Assembly (NCBI RefSeq): GCF_903652925.1
Contig: NZ_CAHLAR010000001.1
Span: 248,001-312,000, forward strand
Reading direction: 5' to 3'
Origin: Achromobacter anxifer
Lineage (GTDB): Bacteria > Pseudomonadota > Gammaproteobacteria > Burkholderiales > Burkholderiaceae_B
Length of the DNA stretch: 64,000 bases
The position numbers and the translations under genes are program-made. Shown here piece after piece: positions 47,078 through 54,993 of the stretch. How positions within the stretch are numbered: position 1 is the first letter of the stretch; each line of letters starts with the position of its first letter. The notes under the pieces were generated by a model, which had not been told where the DNA came from, did not search any database, and worked only from the letters and a program-made list of their open reading frames with translations.

Positions 47078-47890
47078 TCACGCGTACTTCCCCGTCAGTC
47101 CCCCATCCACTACCAATTCGGTTCCCGTGATGTAGGACGCCTCGTCCGAAGCCAGGAACGCGACCGCGTTTGCTACTTCCCAGGGCGTGCCCATGCGGCC
47201 AATCGGCACCTGCCTGTCGCGCGCGGCGCTGGCGGCACGGGCGTCGGCGTCGAACATGCGCGCCACGTTCCTGGCCACCCGCGGGGTGTCGATCAATCCC
47301 GGTATCACCGTGTTCACGCGGATACGGTCGGCGGCGTATTGCTGCGCGGCCATCCGCGCGAAATGGATCACGGCGGCCTTGCTGACGCTGTAGGCCAGAT
47401 GTGGATACCCCGTGTAGCGGATGCCGGCCACCGAGGACACCGTGACGATGGCGCCGCCGCCCTGATCTCGCATGAGCGGAGCCAGCAGGCGCGTGGCGAT
47501 CAGCAGGCTGGTCACGTTCACCTGCTGGATGCGGTCCCACTCTTGCAGCGTGATGTCTTCGGGGCCGCCGACCTTGCCGATGCCGGCGTTGGCCTGCAAG
47601 ACGTCGATGCGTCCGTAGCGGCGCAGCGCGGCGTCCAGCGCCGCTTGCATGGCGGCGGGATCGGCGACGTCTGCCTGTACCGGCAACGCGCTGCCGCCCG
47701 CCTGCTCGACTTCGTGGGCCGCGTCCTCGGCTGCAGCCAGGTCGGCGTCCAGCGCGACGATGGCGGCGCCCTGGCGCGCCAGCGTCACGCAGCTGGCCTT
47801 GCCTATGCTCCAGCCGGGGCCGGACGAACCGGCCCCGGCCACCAGCGCGATCTTGCCCGCCAGGCGTCCCGCCGGCGCTCCGGCAGTCAT
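47078..47890 (-). CDS. SDR family oxidoreductase
   Basis: A 270-residue short-chain dehydrogenase. The cofactor loop is an unusual, longer version (VAGAGSSGPGWSIGKASC), followed by IVALDADLAAA (NAD-type Asp), QANAGIGKVGG and the catalytic region VSSVAGIRYTGYPHLAYSVSKAA. The C-terminus has FLASDEASYITGTELVVDGG. Its start overlaps the citryl-CoA-lyase-like gene by 4 bases (ATGA). It is the last gene of the four-gene cluster with a ligase and a Bug binding protein, and presumably oxidises a hydroxy-acid or its CoA ester. Confidence 0.87.
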   Translation of the reverse strand: MTAGAPAGRLAGKIALVAGAGSSGPGWSIGKASCVTLARQGAAIVALDADLAAAEDAAHEVEQAGGSALPVQADVADPAAMQAALDAALRRYGRIDVLQANAGIGKVGGPEDITLQEWDRIQQVNVTSLLIATRLLAPLMRDQGGGAIVTVSSVAGIRYTGYPHLAYSVSKAAVIHFARMAAQQYAADRIRVNTVIPGLIDTPRVARNVARMFDADARAASAARDRQVPIGRMGTPWEVANAVAFLASDEASYITGTELVVDGGLTGKYA

Positions 47891-48672
47891 GGCTGCTCTC
47901 CGTCCTGATGCGTCTTGCCCTTGCCCACGTAGGGAATGGCGTGGTCTATGGTTTCCCAGATGTAGCGTCCCGACGGGCTCTGCTGTTCCTCGGCCACGTG
48001 CGACACCAGCCCGGCGGCGCGCGAGATGACGGCGAAGCCGCGCATCAGTTCGGTCGGCACGCCGATCTCGCTGAGCAGCGCGGCGACCGCGCCGGTGGCG
48101 TTGATGGTGATGTGCTTGCCGTAGGTTTCGTCGATGGCGGCCGAGAGCAGGCGCAGCGCCTTGAGCGAGTCGCCCTTGAGGTCCGGTTCGGCCTCGGCCA
48201 GCGCCAGCAGCTTGATCGAGCGCGGGTCGTCCGGCTTGTGCAGGTGATGGCCGAAGCCGGGCAGGGCGCTGCGCGATTCGCGGTGTTCGCGGGCGATGGC
48301 CAGTGCCTCGGCGCGGCCGTCCTGGGCCTGGCGGATGCGGTCCAGCAGGCGCGAGCAGTTTTCCATGGTGCCGACGAACTGGCTGCCCACCGCCATCAGG
48401 CCGGACGCCACCGCGCCCTGCAGGTTCTCGGGCGCGCTCATGTAGATCAGCCGCGTGGCGATGGCGCTGGGCGTCAGGCCATGCTCCATCAGGGTGACCA
48501 GCACCGCGTCGACGATGCGCAGGTCCACCGGGCGAGCCTCGCGGCCCAGGATCTGCATGATCATGACTTCGGTGAACGTCTTCTTGCCGATCAGGTCCTC
48601 GACCAGGTCCACGTCGCGGTAGGACATGCCGGTCAGGTGATGCGCGCAGAGGTGGGTTTCGGGCGTTTTCAT
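47887..48672 (-). CDS. Citryl-CoA lyase-like protein (citrate synthase superfamily)
   Basis: A 261-residue protein, much shorter than citrate synthase (~430), of the citryl-CoA lyase type. The best landmark is PGFGHHLHKPDDPRS, equivalent to the H320 region of citrate synthase; HITINATGAVAALLSEIGVP and FAVISRAAGLVSHVAEEQQSP are the late catalytic block. The H264-type histidine is not apparent. The predicted reaction is cleavage of a 3-hydroxy-acyl-CoA such as citryl- or citramalyl-like CoA to acetyl-CoA plus a keto acid. It is between the CoA ligase (overlap 4 bases) and the SDR, which fits activate-then-cleave. Confidence 0.8.
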   Translation of the reverse strand: MKTPETHLCAHHLTGMSYRDVDLVEDLIGKKTFTEVMIMQILGREARPVDLRIVDAVLVTLMEHGLTPSAIATRLIYMSAPENLQGAVASGLMAVGSQFVGTMENCSRLLDRIRQAQDGRAEALAIAREHRESRSALPGFGHHLHKPDDPRSIKLLALAEAEPDLKGDSLKALRLLSAAIDETYGKHITINATGAVAALLSEIGVPTELMRGFAVISRAAGLVSHVAEEQQSPSGRYIWETIDHAIPYVGKGKTHQDGEQP

Positions 48673-50186
48673 GAGGTCTCCTTCAGGGCCGCGTCGCGCA
48701 CGGCGTTTTTCAGCACCTTGCCCACGCTGGAGCGCGGCAGGCTGTCATGGATGTGGAACTGCTTGGGCGTGGCCACGGGGCCGAGCAGGCCGCGCACGTG
48801 CGCCTTGAGCTCGTCCTCGCTAACTGCTGCGCCGGGATGGAACTGGACCGCGGCATGGACCGCCTCGCCCCACTTGTCGTCGGGCAGGCCGAAGACCGAG
48901 CACTCGTACACCGCGGGGTGCGCGGACAGCGCGTTCTCCACGTCCACGGGATAGATGTTGAAGCCGCCTGTGATGATCACGTCGCGCAGGCGGTCCTTCA
49001 GGAACAGGTAGCCGCGCGCGTCGATCAGGCCGGTGTCGCCAGTGTGCAGCCAGCCCTCCACGACCGTCTCGGCCGTTTTCTCGGGCAGACGCCAGTAGCC
49101 GGACATGAGCAGGTCGCCCTGCACCACGACCTCGCCGATCTCGCCGCGCGGCAGCAGCGCGCCGTCGGGCGACATGATGGCCACGTCGGTGAGCCAGGTG
49201 ACGCGCCCGACCGAGGCGCGGTTCTCCGGCGCTTCGAGGTCGGCGGGTCGCAGCACCGTGACGATCTGCGGCGCCTCGGTCTGGCCGTAGGTGGTGCCCA
49301 GCACCGGGCCGAAGAAGGCGCGGGCGCGGTCGATCTTCTCCACGGGCATGGGGGCGCCGCCGTAGATCAGGTTGCGCAGGCGCGGGAAGTCGGCGCGCGT
49401 CACGCCGGGCTGCGCCATGATCATGTAGATCAGCGTGGGCGGCATGAAGCTCAGGGTGCCGCCGCGCTCGCGGAAGGCGGTGGTGATGCTGGCCGGCGTG
49501 ACGCCGTCCAGCAGCAGATGGGCGCCGCCGCGCGCCAGCACCGGCAGCAGGTAGGTGCCGGTGCCGTGCGTGATGGGGGCGGCCACGACGTAGCGGTCCT
49601 CGTGCGTGAGCCCCCAGCTGGCGATCTGGTTGATGATGCCCGCGTTCCAGGCGTGATACGGCTGCATCACGCCCTTGGGCAGGCCGGTGGTGCCGCCGGT
49701 GAACTTGATGGCCTGGGTGGCGTCGCGCGGCAGCGCATGGCGTTGCGGCTCGCGGCCCGCGCAGCGGGCCAGCAGCGCGTCCAGCGCCAGCGGCGCCGCC
49801 GCGTCTTCCAGGTGGATGTGGCGGCGGCCCTGCGGCGCCTGGGCCGCGGGCGCCAGCTGCGCGCCCGCGCCATCCACGATCACGATGGACGGTTCGGTGG
49901 CGTCCAGGATGCGCCCGATCTCGCGCTCGGTGCTGCGGTAATTCAGCGGCACCCACACCTTGCCGCTGGCCAGCACGGCCAGCAGCGCCAGGATGTGCCG
50001 CGCCGAATTGCCGGCGCAGATCGCCACGCGAGTCTGCGGCGCGGGGTCCAGTTCCTGCAGGGCCGCGGCCAGCGCCCGCGTGTCGGCGGCCAGCCGCGAG
50101 TACGTGACCTGGCCCTCGGGACCGTCCAGCGCGATGCGGTCCGGATACTGCTCGGCGGCGCGGAAGAAGAAATCTATCGGGTACAT
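48669..50186 (-). CDS. Acyl-CoA synthetase (AMP-forming)
   Basis: A 505-residue ANL-superfamily ligase. The P-loop is IKFTGGTTGLPKGV (~residue 159-170); later TYGQTEAPQIV, the hinge-preceding GWLHTGDTGLIDARGYLFLKDRLRDVIITGGFNIYP (named in part) and PRSSVGKVLKNAV with the catalytic Lys in the C-terminal domain are clear. It joins a free acid to CoA with ATP to AMP. Being upstream of the citryl-CoA-lyase-like gene with a 4-base overlap, it probably makes the CoA ester that the lyase cleaves. The acid itself is not known; the Bug binding protein upstream may import it. Confidence 0.88.
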   Translation of the reverse strand: MYPIDFFFRAAEQYPDRIALDGPEGQVTYSRLAADTRALAAALQELDPAPQTRVAICAGNSARHILALLAVLASGKVWVPLNYRSTEREIGRILDATEPSIVIVDGAGAQLAPAAQAPQGRRHIHLEDAAAPLALDALLARCAGREPQRHALPRDATQAIKFTGGTTGLPKGVMQPYHAWNAGIINQIASWGLTHEDRYVVAAPITHGTGTYLLPVLARGGAHLLLDGVTPASITTAFRERGGTLSFMPPTLIYMIMAQPGVTRADFPRLRNLIYGGAPMPVEKIDRARAFFGPVLGTTYGQTEAPQIVTVLRPADLEAPENRASVGRVTWLTDVAIMSPDGALLPRGEIGEVVVQGDLLMSGYWRLPEKTAETVVEGWLHTGDTGLIDARGYLFLKDRLRDVIITGGFNIYPVDVENALSAHPAVYECSVFGLPDDKWGEAVHAAVQFHPGAAVSEDELKAHVRGLLGPVATPKQFHIHDSLPRSSVGKVLKNAVRDAALKETS

Positions 50187-50196
50187 CCTGGCGTTC

Positions 50197-51180
50197 CTAG
50201 TTGGCTTTGAGGTTGGCGCGCTTGACGACGGCGCCCCACTTGTCGATCTCGCTGGCGATCTTGCTGGCGTAGGTTTCGGGCGTATTGGGTTGCGCCGGCG
50301 CGTAGAAGCCGGACTGCTGGTAGGACGCCTGCAGGGCGGGGCTGGCCAGCGCCTTGTTGATGGCCTGGTTCAAGCGTTCGATGACGGGCTTGGGCGTGCC
50401 CGCCGGCGCCATCACGCCGAACCAGGATTCCACGTCGAAGCCCGGCAGGCCGGATTCGGCCAGAGTGGGCGTGTCCGGCGCGGACGGCAGGCGCTGCGGC
50501 GACGTGACGCCGAGGGCGCGCAGCTTGCCGGCCTGTACGTGCGGCAATGACGAGGGCAGGTTGTCGAACATGGAATCCACCTGGCCGCCCAGCAGATCGG
50601 CCACGGCCGGCCCGCTGCCCCGGTAGGGCACGTGCAGGATGTCCGTGCCGGTCTGCATCTTGAACAGCTCGCACGACAGGTGGATGGACGAACCGCTGCC
50701 CGAGGAGGCGCAGGTCAGCTTGCCGGGGTTTTTCTTGGCGTAGGCCACATACTCCTGCACCGTCTTGACCGGGAGCTTGGGATTGACGACCAGGATGTTC
50801 GGAATGGTCGCCAACATGCCGACGGGCTCGAAGCCCTTCACGAAGTCGTAGTTGAGCTGGCTGTACAGCGTGCGGTTGATGGTGTTGGCGATGGAACCCA
50901 CGTACAGCGTGTAGCCGTCGGGCGCCGCGCGCGAGACGATTTCCGCGCCGATATTGCTGTTGGCGCCGGTCTTGTTCTCCACCACGATGGTCTGGCCCAA
51001 CTCTTCCGTGAGCGCTTTCGCCATCAGGCGCGCCACGATGTCGGTGGCGCCGCCCGCGGCATAGCCGACCACCAGCGTCACGGGACGCTCGGGATAGGGC
51101 TTGGCCGCCAGGGCCGGGGCCGCGAGCAGGGCGCCCAGGGCGGCCGCCGCAACGGCCCACCGCTTGCTTTGCATCTTCAT
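50197..51180 (-). CDS. Bug/TctC-family binding protein
   Basis: A 327-residue periplasmic binding protein of the tripartite tricarboxylate (Bug) family. A signal peptide (AVAAAALGALLAAPALAA) leads to KPYPERPVTLVVGYAAGGATDIVARLMA and VVENKTGANSNIGAEIV, then PDGYTLYVG and PTLAESGLPGFDVESWFGVMAPAGTPKP, named in part. It starts the four-gene operon with the ligase, lyase and SDR, and is divergent from an IclR regulator at 51283. The likely role is uptake of the acid that the operon breaks down. Confidence 0.92.
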   Translation of the reverse strand: MKMQSKRWAVAAAALGALLAAPALAAKPYPERPVTLVVGYAAGGATDIVARLMAKALTEELGQTIVVENKTGANSNIGAEIVSRAAPDGYTLYVGSIANTINRTLYSQLNYDFVKGFEPVGMLATIPNILVVNPKLPVKTVQEYVAYAKKNPGKLTCASSGSGSSIHLSCELFKMQTGTDILHVPYRGSGPAVADLLGGQVDSMFDNLPSSLPHVQAGKLRALGVTSPQRLPSAPDTPTLAESGLPGFDVESWFGVMAPAGTPKPVIERLNQAINKALASPALQASYQQSGFYAPAQPNTPETYASKIASEIDKWGAVVKRANLKAN

Positions 51181-51196
51181 TGTTGTCTCCGTCCTG

Positions 51197-51280
51197 TTTG
51201 TCTAATATTTGGACAAATCTGCGTCTGCCCGGCTTCATATTGGGCTTTGATAGAGGCCTCATCAACGCAAGCTGTCCAAA
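51197..51280. promoter_or_regulatory. Inverted-repeat half-sites between Bug and IclR genes
   Basis: TTTGTC (51197-51202) and GACAAA (51212-51217) form an inverted repeat in a small A+T-rich patch. TTTGGACA (51208-51215) is repeated as its complement TGTCCAAA at 51273-51280, directly before the IclR start. IclR-family regulators bind such palindromes in divergent promoters. Assignment is by position and symmetry. Confidence 0.45.
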
Positions 51281-51282
51281 AA

Positions 51283-52080
51283 ATGAACAAACCAGAATCC
51301 GAAGGTTCGGGGCCGCGGGTGTTGCGCCGCGGGCTGCGCGTGCTGGGCGTACTGCGGCAGGCGGGGGCGGCGGGCATGCATGTCGTGGACATCGCGCGCG
51401 CGGCGGGCATGCAGCGCACCACGGCCTACCGTTACCTGGATGTGCTGGCGCAGGAGGGCTATGCGTTGCGCGAGTCCGATGCGCCGCGCTGGCGCGTGGC
51501 CGAGCTGGGCGTGATGCTGGCGGGCGATCCGCATGCCCAGGCGGTGCGCGACCTGCGGCCGGTGTTGCGTCAGATCAGCGATGTCAGCGGCGACTCCGCC
51601 TTTCTCATCTGCCGCGCGGCCAACGATTCGCTCTGCTTGCACCGCGAGGTGGGCAACTACCCGGTGCAGGTGCTGGCGGTCACGGTGGGGCACCGCCAGC
51701 CGCTGGGCGTGGGGGCGGCCGGGCTGGCGCTATTGGCGGCGCTGTCGCCGGACGAATCGGACGAGGTGATCGCGCAGAACGAGCAGGCTCTGCGCGCCTA
51801 TGGCGGCATGACGGTGGCGCAGATGCGGCGTCTGGTGGAGAACACGCGCGGTCGCGGCTGGTCCGTGGTGGGCAATGCCGCGGTGCCCGGCGTGCTGGGC
51901 GTGGGCGTGGCTCTGTGCGACGCGGGCGGCTATCCGAGATTGGCCGTCAGCGTGTCCAGCCTGATCAGCCGCATGCAGGCCGCGCGCCAGCGCAGCATCG
52001 CCGACCTGATCCGCGCCCAGCTGGCGCGGGACGAGGCCCAGGCGCAGCGCTGGACGTTTGCGGGATCGGCGGACGGCTAG
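51283..52080 (+). CDS. IclR family transcriptional regulator
   Basis: A 265-residue regulator. The winged helix is RVLRRGLRVLGVLRQAGAAG and DIARAAGMQRTTAYRYLDVL (residues ~13-60), and the effector domain follows (residues ~90-250) with ICRAANDSLCLHREVG and AVTVGHRQPLGVGAAGLALL. The start MNKPESEG is chosen for the family start and the divergent promoter. It faces the Bug-ligase-lyase-SDR operon, which it most likely controls, and converges with the DUF934 gene downstream. Confidence 0.9.
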   Translation: MNKPESEGSGPRVLRRGLRVLGVLRQAGAAGMHVVDIARAAGMQRTTAYRYLDVLAQEGYALRESDAPRWRVAELGVMLAGDPHAQAVRDLRPVLRQISDVSGDSAFLICRAANDSLCLHREVGNYPVQVLAVTVGHRQPLGVGAAGLALLAALSPDESDEVIAQNEQALRAYGGMTVAQMRRLVENTRGRGWSVVGNAAVPGVLGVGVALCDAGGYPRLAVSVSSLISRMQAARQRSIADLIRAQLARDEAQAQRWTFAGSADG

Positions 52081-52106
52081 AGCCGTCCGCGCATGAACGC
52101 CGGACC

Positions 52107-52646
52107 TTATGCCGCGGCGGGCACGCGGTAGGTCTTCTGGTAGTGCACAGTGAAGGTCTTGAACGCGTCCAGAGCCTTGTGCGGATCGTGGCCGGGCTTG
52201 ACCAGGAAGCTGTCGAAGCCGACCCGCGCCTGGTAGTGGATGGTGTCGATCATCACGTCGCCCACCGCGCGCAGTTCACCGTGCCATTGATAGCGCGTGC
52301 GCAGCAGCTGCGCCAGCGAATAGCCGCGGCCATCGGTGTAGACCGGAAAATCCACCGCGATGAAGGCGATGCCGGCAGGGTCCAGGGTGCCGTCGGCCTC
52401 GGCCAGGTCGCGCAGGTCGGCGTCGGGGTCGAGCTGGACCGCGACCGGATGCTGATGGCGGCGTAGCGCGGCGCGCGACGCCTTCCAGGTGGACAGCGGC
52501 ACGATCCAGCCGGGCGCGTCGCTGGGCAGCTGGCCCTCGGCGGGGACTTCGGGTTCGGGCGTGAAGACGTGCGAGGTGTCGGCTTCCAGGCGGCCGTTGC
52601 GGATCAGGTGCGGGCCGGGCGCGTCGTGCGGATAGATTTCAGACAT
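52107..52646 (-). CDS. DUF934 protein, partner of sulfite reductase
   Basis: A 179-residue soluble protein of the DUF934 family, which is nearly always encoded next to cysI in proteobacteria. HPVAVQLDPDADLRDLAEADG, AGIAFIAVDFPVYTDGRGYS and LAQLLRTRYQWHGELRAVGDVMIDTI (named in part) are family segments. Its start overlaps the 3' end of cysI by 8 bases, so the two are coupled. The molecular role is not established; help in electron supply or assembly of assimilatory sulfite reductase is the usual guess. Confidence 0.88.
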   Translation of the reverse strand: MSEIYPHDAPGPHLIRNGRLEADTSHVFTPEPEVPAEGQLPSDAPGWIVPLSTWKASRAALRRHQHPVAVQLDPDADLRDLAEADGTLDPAGIAFIAVDFPVYTDGRGYSLAQLLRTRYQWHGELRAVGDVMIDTIHYQARVGFDSFLVKPGHDPHKALDAFKTFTVHYQKTYRVPAAA

Positions 52647-54381
52647 GGGCGGTCTCGGCTTGCTGCGCAGGTTTGGCGAATGCTGGATCGGAGTAGACGT
52701 CCTGCTTGAAGGGATCGATGCCGACGCGGTCCACCACGTCGATGAAGCGTTCCTCTTCGCTGTCGCGCAGGCCCAGATAGGTGCGGATCAGGCGGTCCAC
52801 CACGCCCGCGACCTGGTCGCGCGCGAACGAGGGGCCGATGATGCGGCCGATGGCGGCGCCGCCGCCGCGCGTGGATTCGATGTCGGGCAGCGGCTTGGCG
52901 GCGCCGTTCTGGCGGCCGCCGATGGTGACCTGGTACCACTCTTCGCCGGCCTTATCGACGCCGAGGATGCCGATGTGGCCCACGTGGTGATGGCCGCAGG
53001 AATTGATGCAGCCCGAGATGTTCAGGTCCAGCTCGCCGATCTCGAACAGGTAGTCCAGGTTGTCGAACTGGCGCTGGATGGCTTCGGCCACGGGAATGGA
53101 GACGGCATTGGCCAGCGCGCAGAAGTCTCCGCCCGGACAGGCGATGATGTTGGTCAGCAGCCCGATGTTGGGCGTGGCCAGGTTCAGCTCCTGCAGCGCG
53201 GTCCAGAGCTCGTGCAGGCGCGCGCGGCGCACGTCGGCAAGGATCAGGTTCTGCTCGTGCGAGACGCGCAGCTCGCCGAAGCCGTAGTCGTCGGCCAGGT
53301 TGGCCACCGCGTCCATCTGGTCGGCGGTGATGTCGCCCGGCGGTACGCCGGTGGGCTTGAGCGACACGGTCACGGCGGCATAGCCGGCGGCCTTGTGCGC
53401 ATGCACGTTGGTGCGCAGCCAGCGCGCGAAGCGCGGATCGGCGGCGGCCAGCGCGGCGGTGTTGTCGACGTCCTGCGCGGCCGCCGGATCGTATTGCGGC
53501 CAGACGAAGCGGGACTTGATGCCGTCGACGAATTCCTGGGTGATGGTGTCCGGGCCGCCCTTGATGAGCTGCCATTGCTCGTCCACCTGCTGCGCGTAGA
53601 CTTCCGGCGTCAGGTCCTTGACGAGGATCTTGATGCGCGCCTTGTACTTGTTGTCGCGGCGGCCATGCAGGTTGTAGACGCGCAGCGCGGCCTGCAGATA
53701 GGTCAGCAGGTCCTGCCATTCGACGAAGGGATTGATCAGCTTGCCGACGATGGGCGTGCGGCCCAGTCCGCCGCCGACCCAGACGCGAAAGCCCAGCTTG
53801 GCGTCGCGCTCGACGGCCTGCAGGCCGATGTCGTGCACGCCCACGGCCGCGCGGTCCTGTACCGCGCCGCTGACCGCGATCTTGAACTTGCGCGGCAGGA
53901 AGGCGAATTCCGGGTGCAGCGTGGACCACTGGCGGATGATCTCGCACCACACCAGCGGATCCACCAGCTCGTCCGGCGCGACGCCGGCGAAGTGGTCGGT
54001 GGTGGTGTTGCGGATGCAGTTGCCGCTGGTCTGGATGGCGTGCATCTGCACCGTGGCGAGTTCCGCCAGGATGTCCGGCACGTCTTCCAGCTTGGGCCAG
54101 TTGAACTGGATGTTCTGGCGGGTGCTGAAATGGCCGTAGCCGCGGTCCCACTTGCGCGCGATGTGCGCCAGCGTGCGCAATTGGCGCGAGGCCAGGATGC
54201 CGTAGGGGATGGCCACGCGCAGCATGGGCGCATGGCGCTGGATGTACAGGCCGTTCTGCAGGCGCAAAACGCGGAATTCATCTTCCGTTAGTTGGCCATC
54301 GAGGAAGCGGCGCGTCTGGTCGGAGAATTGCGCCACGCGTTGCTCGACGAGCTGCTGGTCGACGGGGTCATACACGTACAT
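52639..54381 (-). CDS. cysI: Sulfite/nitrite reductase hemoprotein (CysI type)
   Basis: A 580-residue siroheme/[4Fe-4S] enzyme that reduces sulfite to sulfide with six electrons in cysteine synthesis. The start MYVYDPVDQQ is chosen because AAGGGC lies just upstream; a longer frame to 54435 is not conserved. The cluster cysteines are C415 and C421 (ACPGGDFCALA) and C458 and C462 (GCINSCGHHHVGH). The ferredoxin-like halves start with GYGHFSTRQNIQFNWP and TSGNCIRNTTTDHFAG. It is followed by DUF934 with overlap. No other cys genes are in the window. Confidence 0.93.
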   Translation of the reverse strand: MYVYDPVDQQLVEQRVAQFSDQTRRFLDGQLTEDEFRVLRLQNGLYIQRHAPMLRVAIPYGILASRQLRTLAHIARKWDRGYGHFSTRQNIQFNWPKLEDVPDILAELATVQMHAIQTSGNCIRNTTTDHFAGVAPDELVDPLVWCEIIRQWSTLHPEFAFLPRKFKIAVSGAVQDRAAVGVHDIGLQAVERDAKLGFRVWVGGGLGRTPIVGKLINPFVEWQDLLTYLQAALRVYNLHGRRDNKYKARIKILVKDLTPEVYAQQVDEQWQLIKGGPDTITQEFVDGIKSRFVWPQYDPAAAQDVDNTAALAAADPRFARWLRTNVHAHKAAGYAAVTVSLKPTGVPPGDITADQMDAVANLADDYGFGELRVSHEQNLILADVRRARLHELWTALQELNLATPNIGLLTNIIACPGGDFCALANAVSIPVAEAIQRQFDNLDYLFEIGELDLNISGCINSCGHHHVGHIGILGVDKAGEEWYQVTIGGRQNGAAKPLPDIESTRGGGAAIGRIIGPSFARDQVAGVVDRLIRTYLGLRDSEEERFIDVVDRVGIDPFKQDVYSDPAFAKPAQQAETAHV

Positions 54382-54723
54382 GTCTACTGCCCTTGAAGTC
54401 TTCTCGGTCTGAGCCCCTGCGCTCGCCTGGCGCAATGCGGCAGGGAAAAGGGGTTCATAACCGTAACAGGCAGCTGTAGCGACCGTCTAAGTCATTCTGG
54501 TAATAAGATCATGCCCCCGTTCTGGTAACAGGATCATGCCCGCAGGGTGGGTGAGGCGCGAGGGCGGGGGCCAGAACGCAGGCGCCGAATGCGCGCGACC
54601 CAGCATGCAGCGATCAACCGTAGATGCAGTTCGTGAAGCGCTGAAGGCGTGATGGGTTACGCGCGCTTGATAGCGGCGTTCTGGTCCCCCGCCTTGTCGC
54701 GCTGCACCCATCCCACGGACCAT
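54382..54723. other. 342-bp gap with tandem repeat, cysI promoter region
   Basis: No gene is recognised. The left part should hold the minus-strand cysI promoter. It includes a tandem repeat (54495-54541, separate entry) and a third related CTGTTAC-like stretch near 54464. The right part (54545-54720) is GC-rich and holds no clear element; short frames there do not look like a protein. Confidence 0.4.
54495..54541. repeat. Two tandem 22-bp repeats with 25-bp period
   Basis: A 22-bp unit (starting TTCTGGTAA, ending GATCATGCCC) occurs at 54495-54516 and again at 54520-54541 with two base differences, about 115 bp upstream of cysI. Short tandem repeats of this size with 3-bp spacing could be regulator half-sites (for example CysB) or the repeated terminal sequences of an IS21-type element remnant. 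I cannot tell which. Confidence 0.6.
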
Positions 54724-54915
54724 CTACACCGCCGCGTTCACCGCCCATCTCGCCGCCAGCACCAGAATGACGACCAGGCAAGCCGCCATCAGCAGCCCGG
54801 TCAATATCAATGGCGCCGGCTTGTTGTTGGCGATGTCGGCATCGTAGCCGCGGCCGCGGCGCACGCCGAAGAATCCCCACAGCACGGATTTGACCGTGCG
54901 CAAGAAACCGAGCAT
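54724..54915 (-). CDS. DUF2970 small membrane protein
   Basis: A 63-residue protein: a short N-terminal amphipathic part (LGFLRTVKSVLWGFFGVRR), GRGYDADIAN, then one C-terminal membrane helix (LILTGLLMAACLVVILVLAA). This matches DUF2970, a small family found mainly in betaproteobacteria. Function is unknown; it may modulate a membrane complex. It has a clear start with a short basic-hydrophobic N-terminus and stands alone between the cysI promoter region and a LysR gene. Confidence 0.8.
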   Translation of the reverse strand: MLGFLRTVKSVLWGFFGVRRGRGYDADIANNKPAPLILTGLLMAACLVVILVLAARWAVNAAV

Positions 54916-54993
54916 CTCGTCCCTCCCAAGGCGTAGTGGCGGATAACGCCAATGTAGGCTGCCCAGGGAGGCGGAAACAGATGCAGATCCGCC

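Noticed and set aside
54545-54720. A possible pseudogene upstream of cysI
   Set aside because: Short frames in this gap give proline- and arginine-rich sequence without any recognisable domain; no repeat boundary was visible apart from the tandem repeat.
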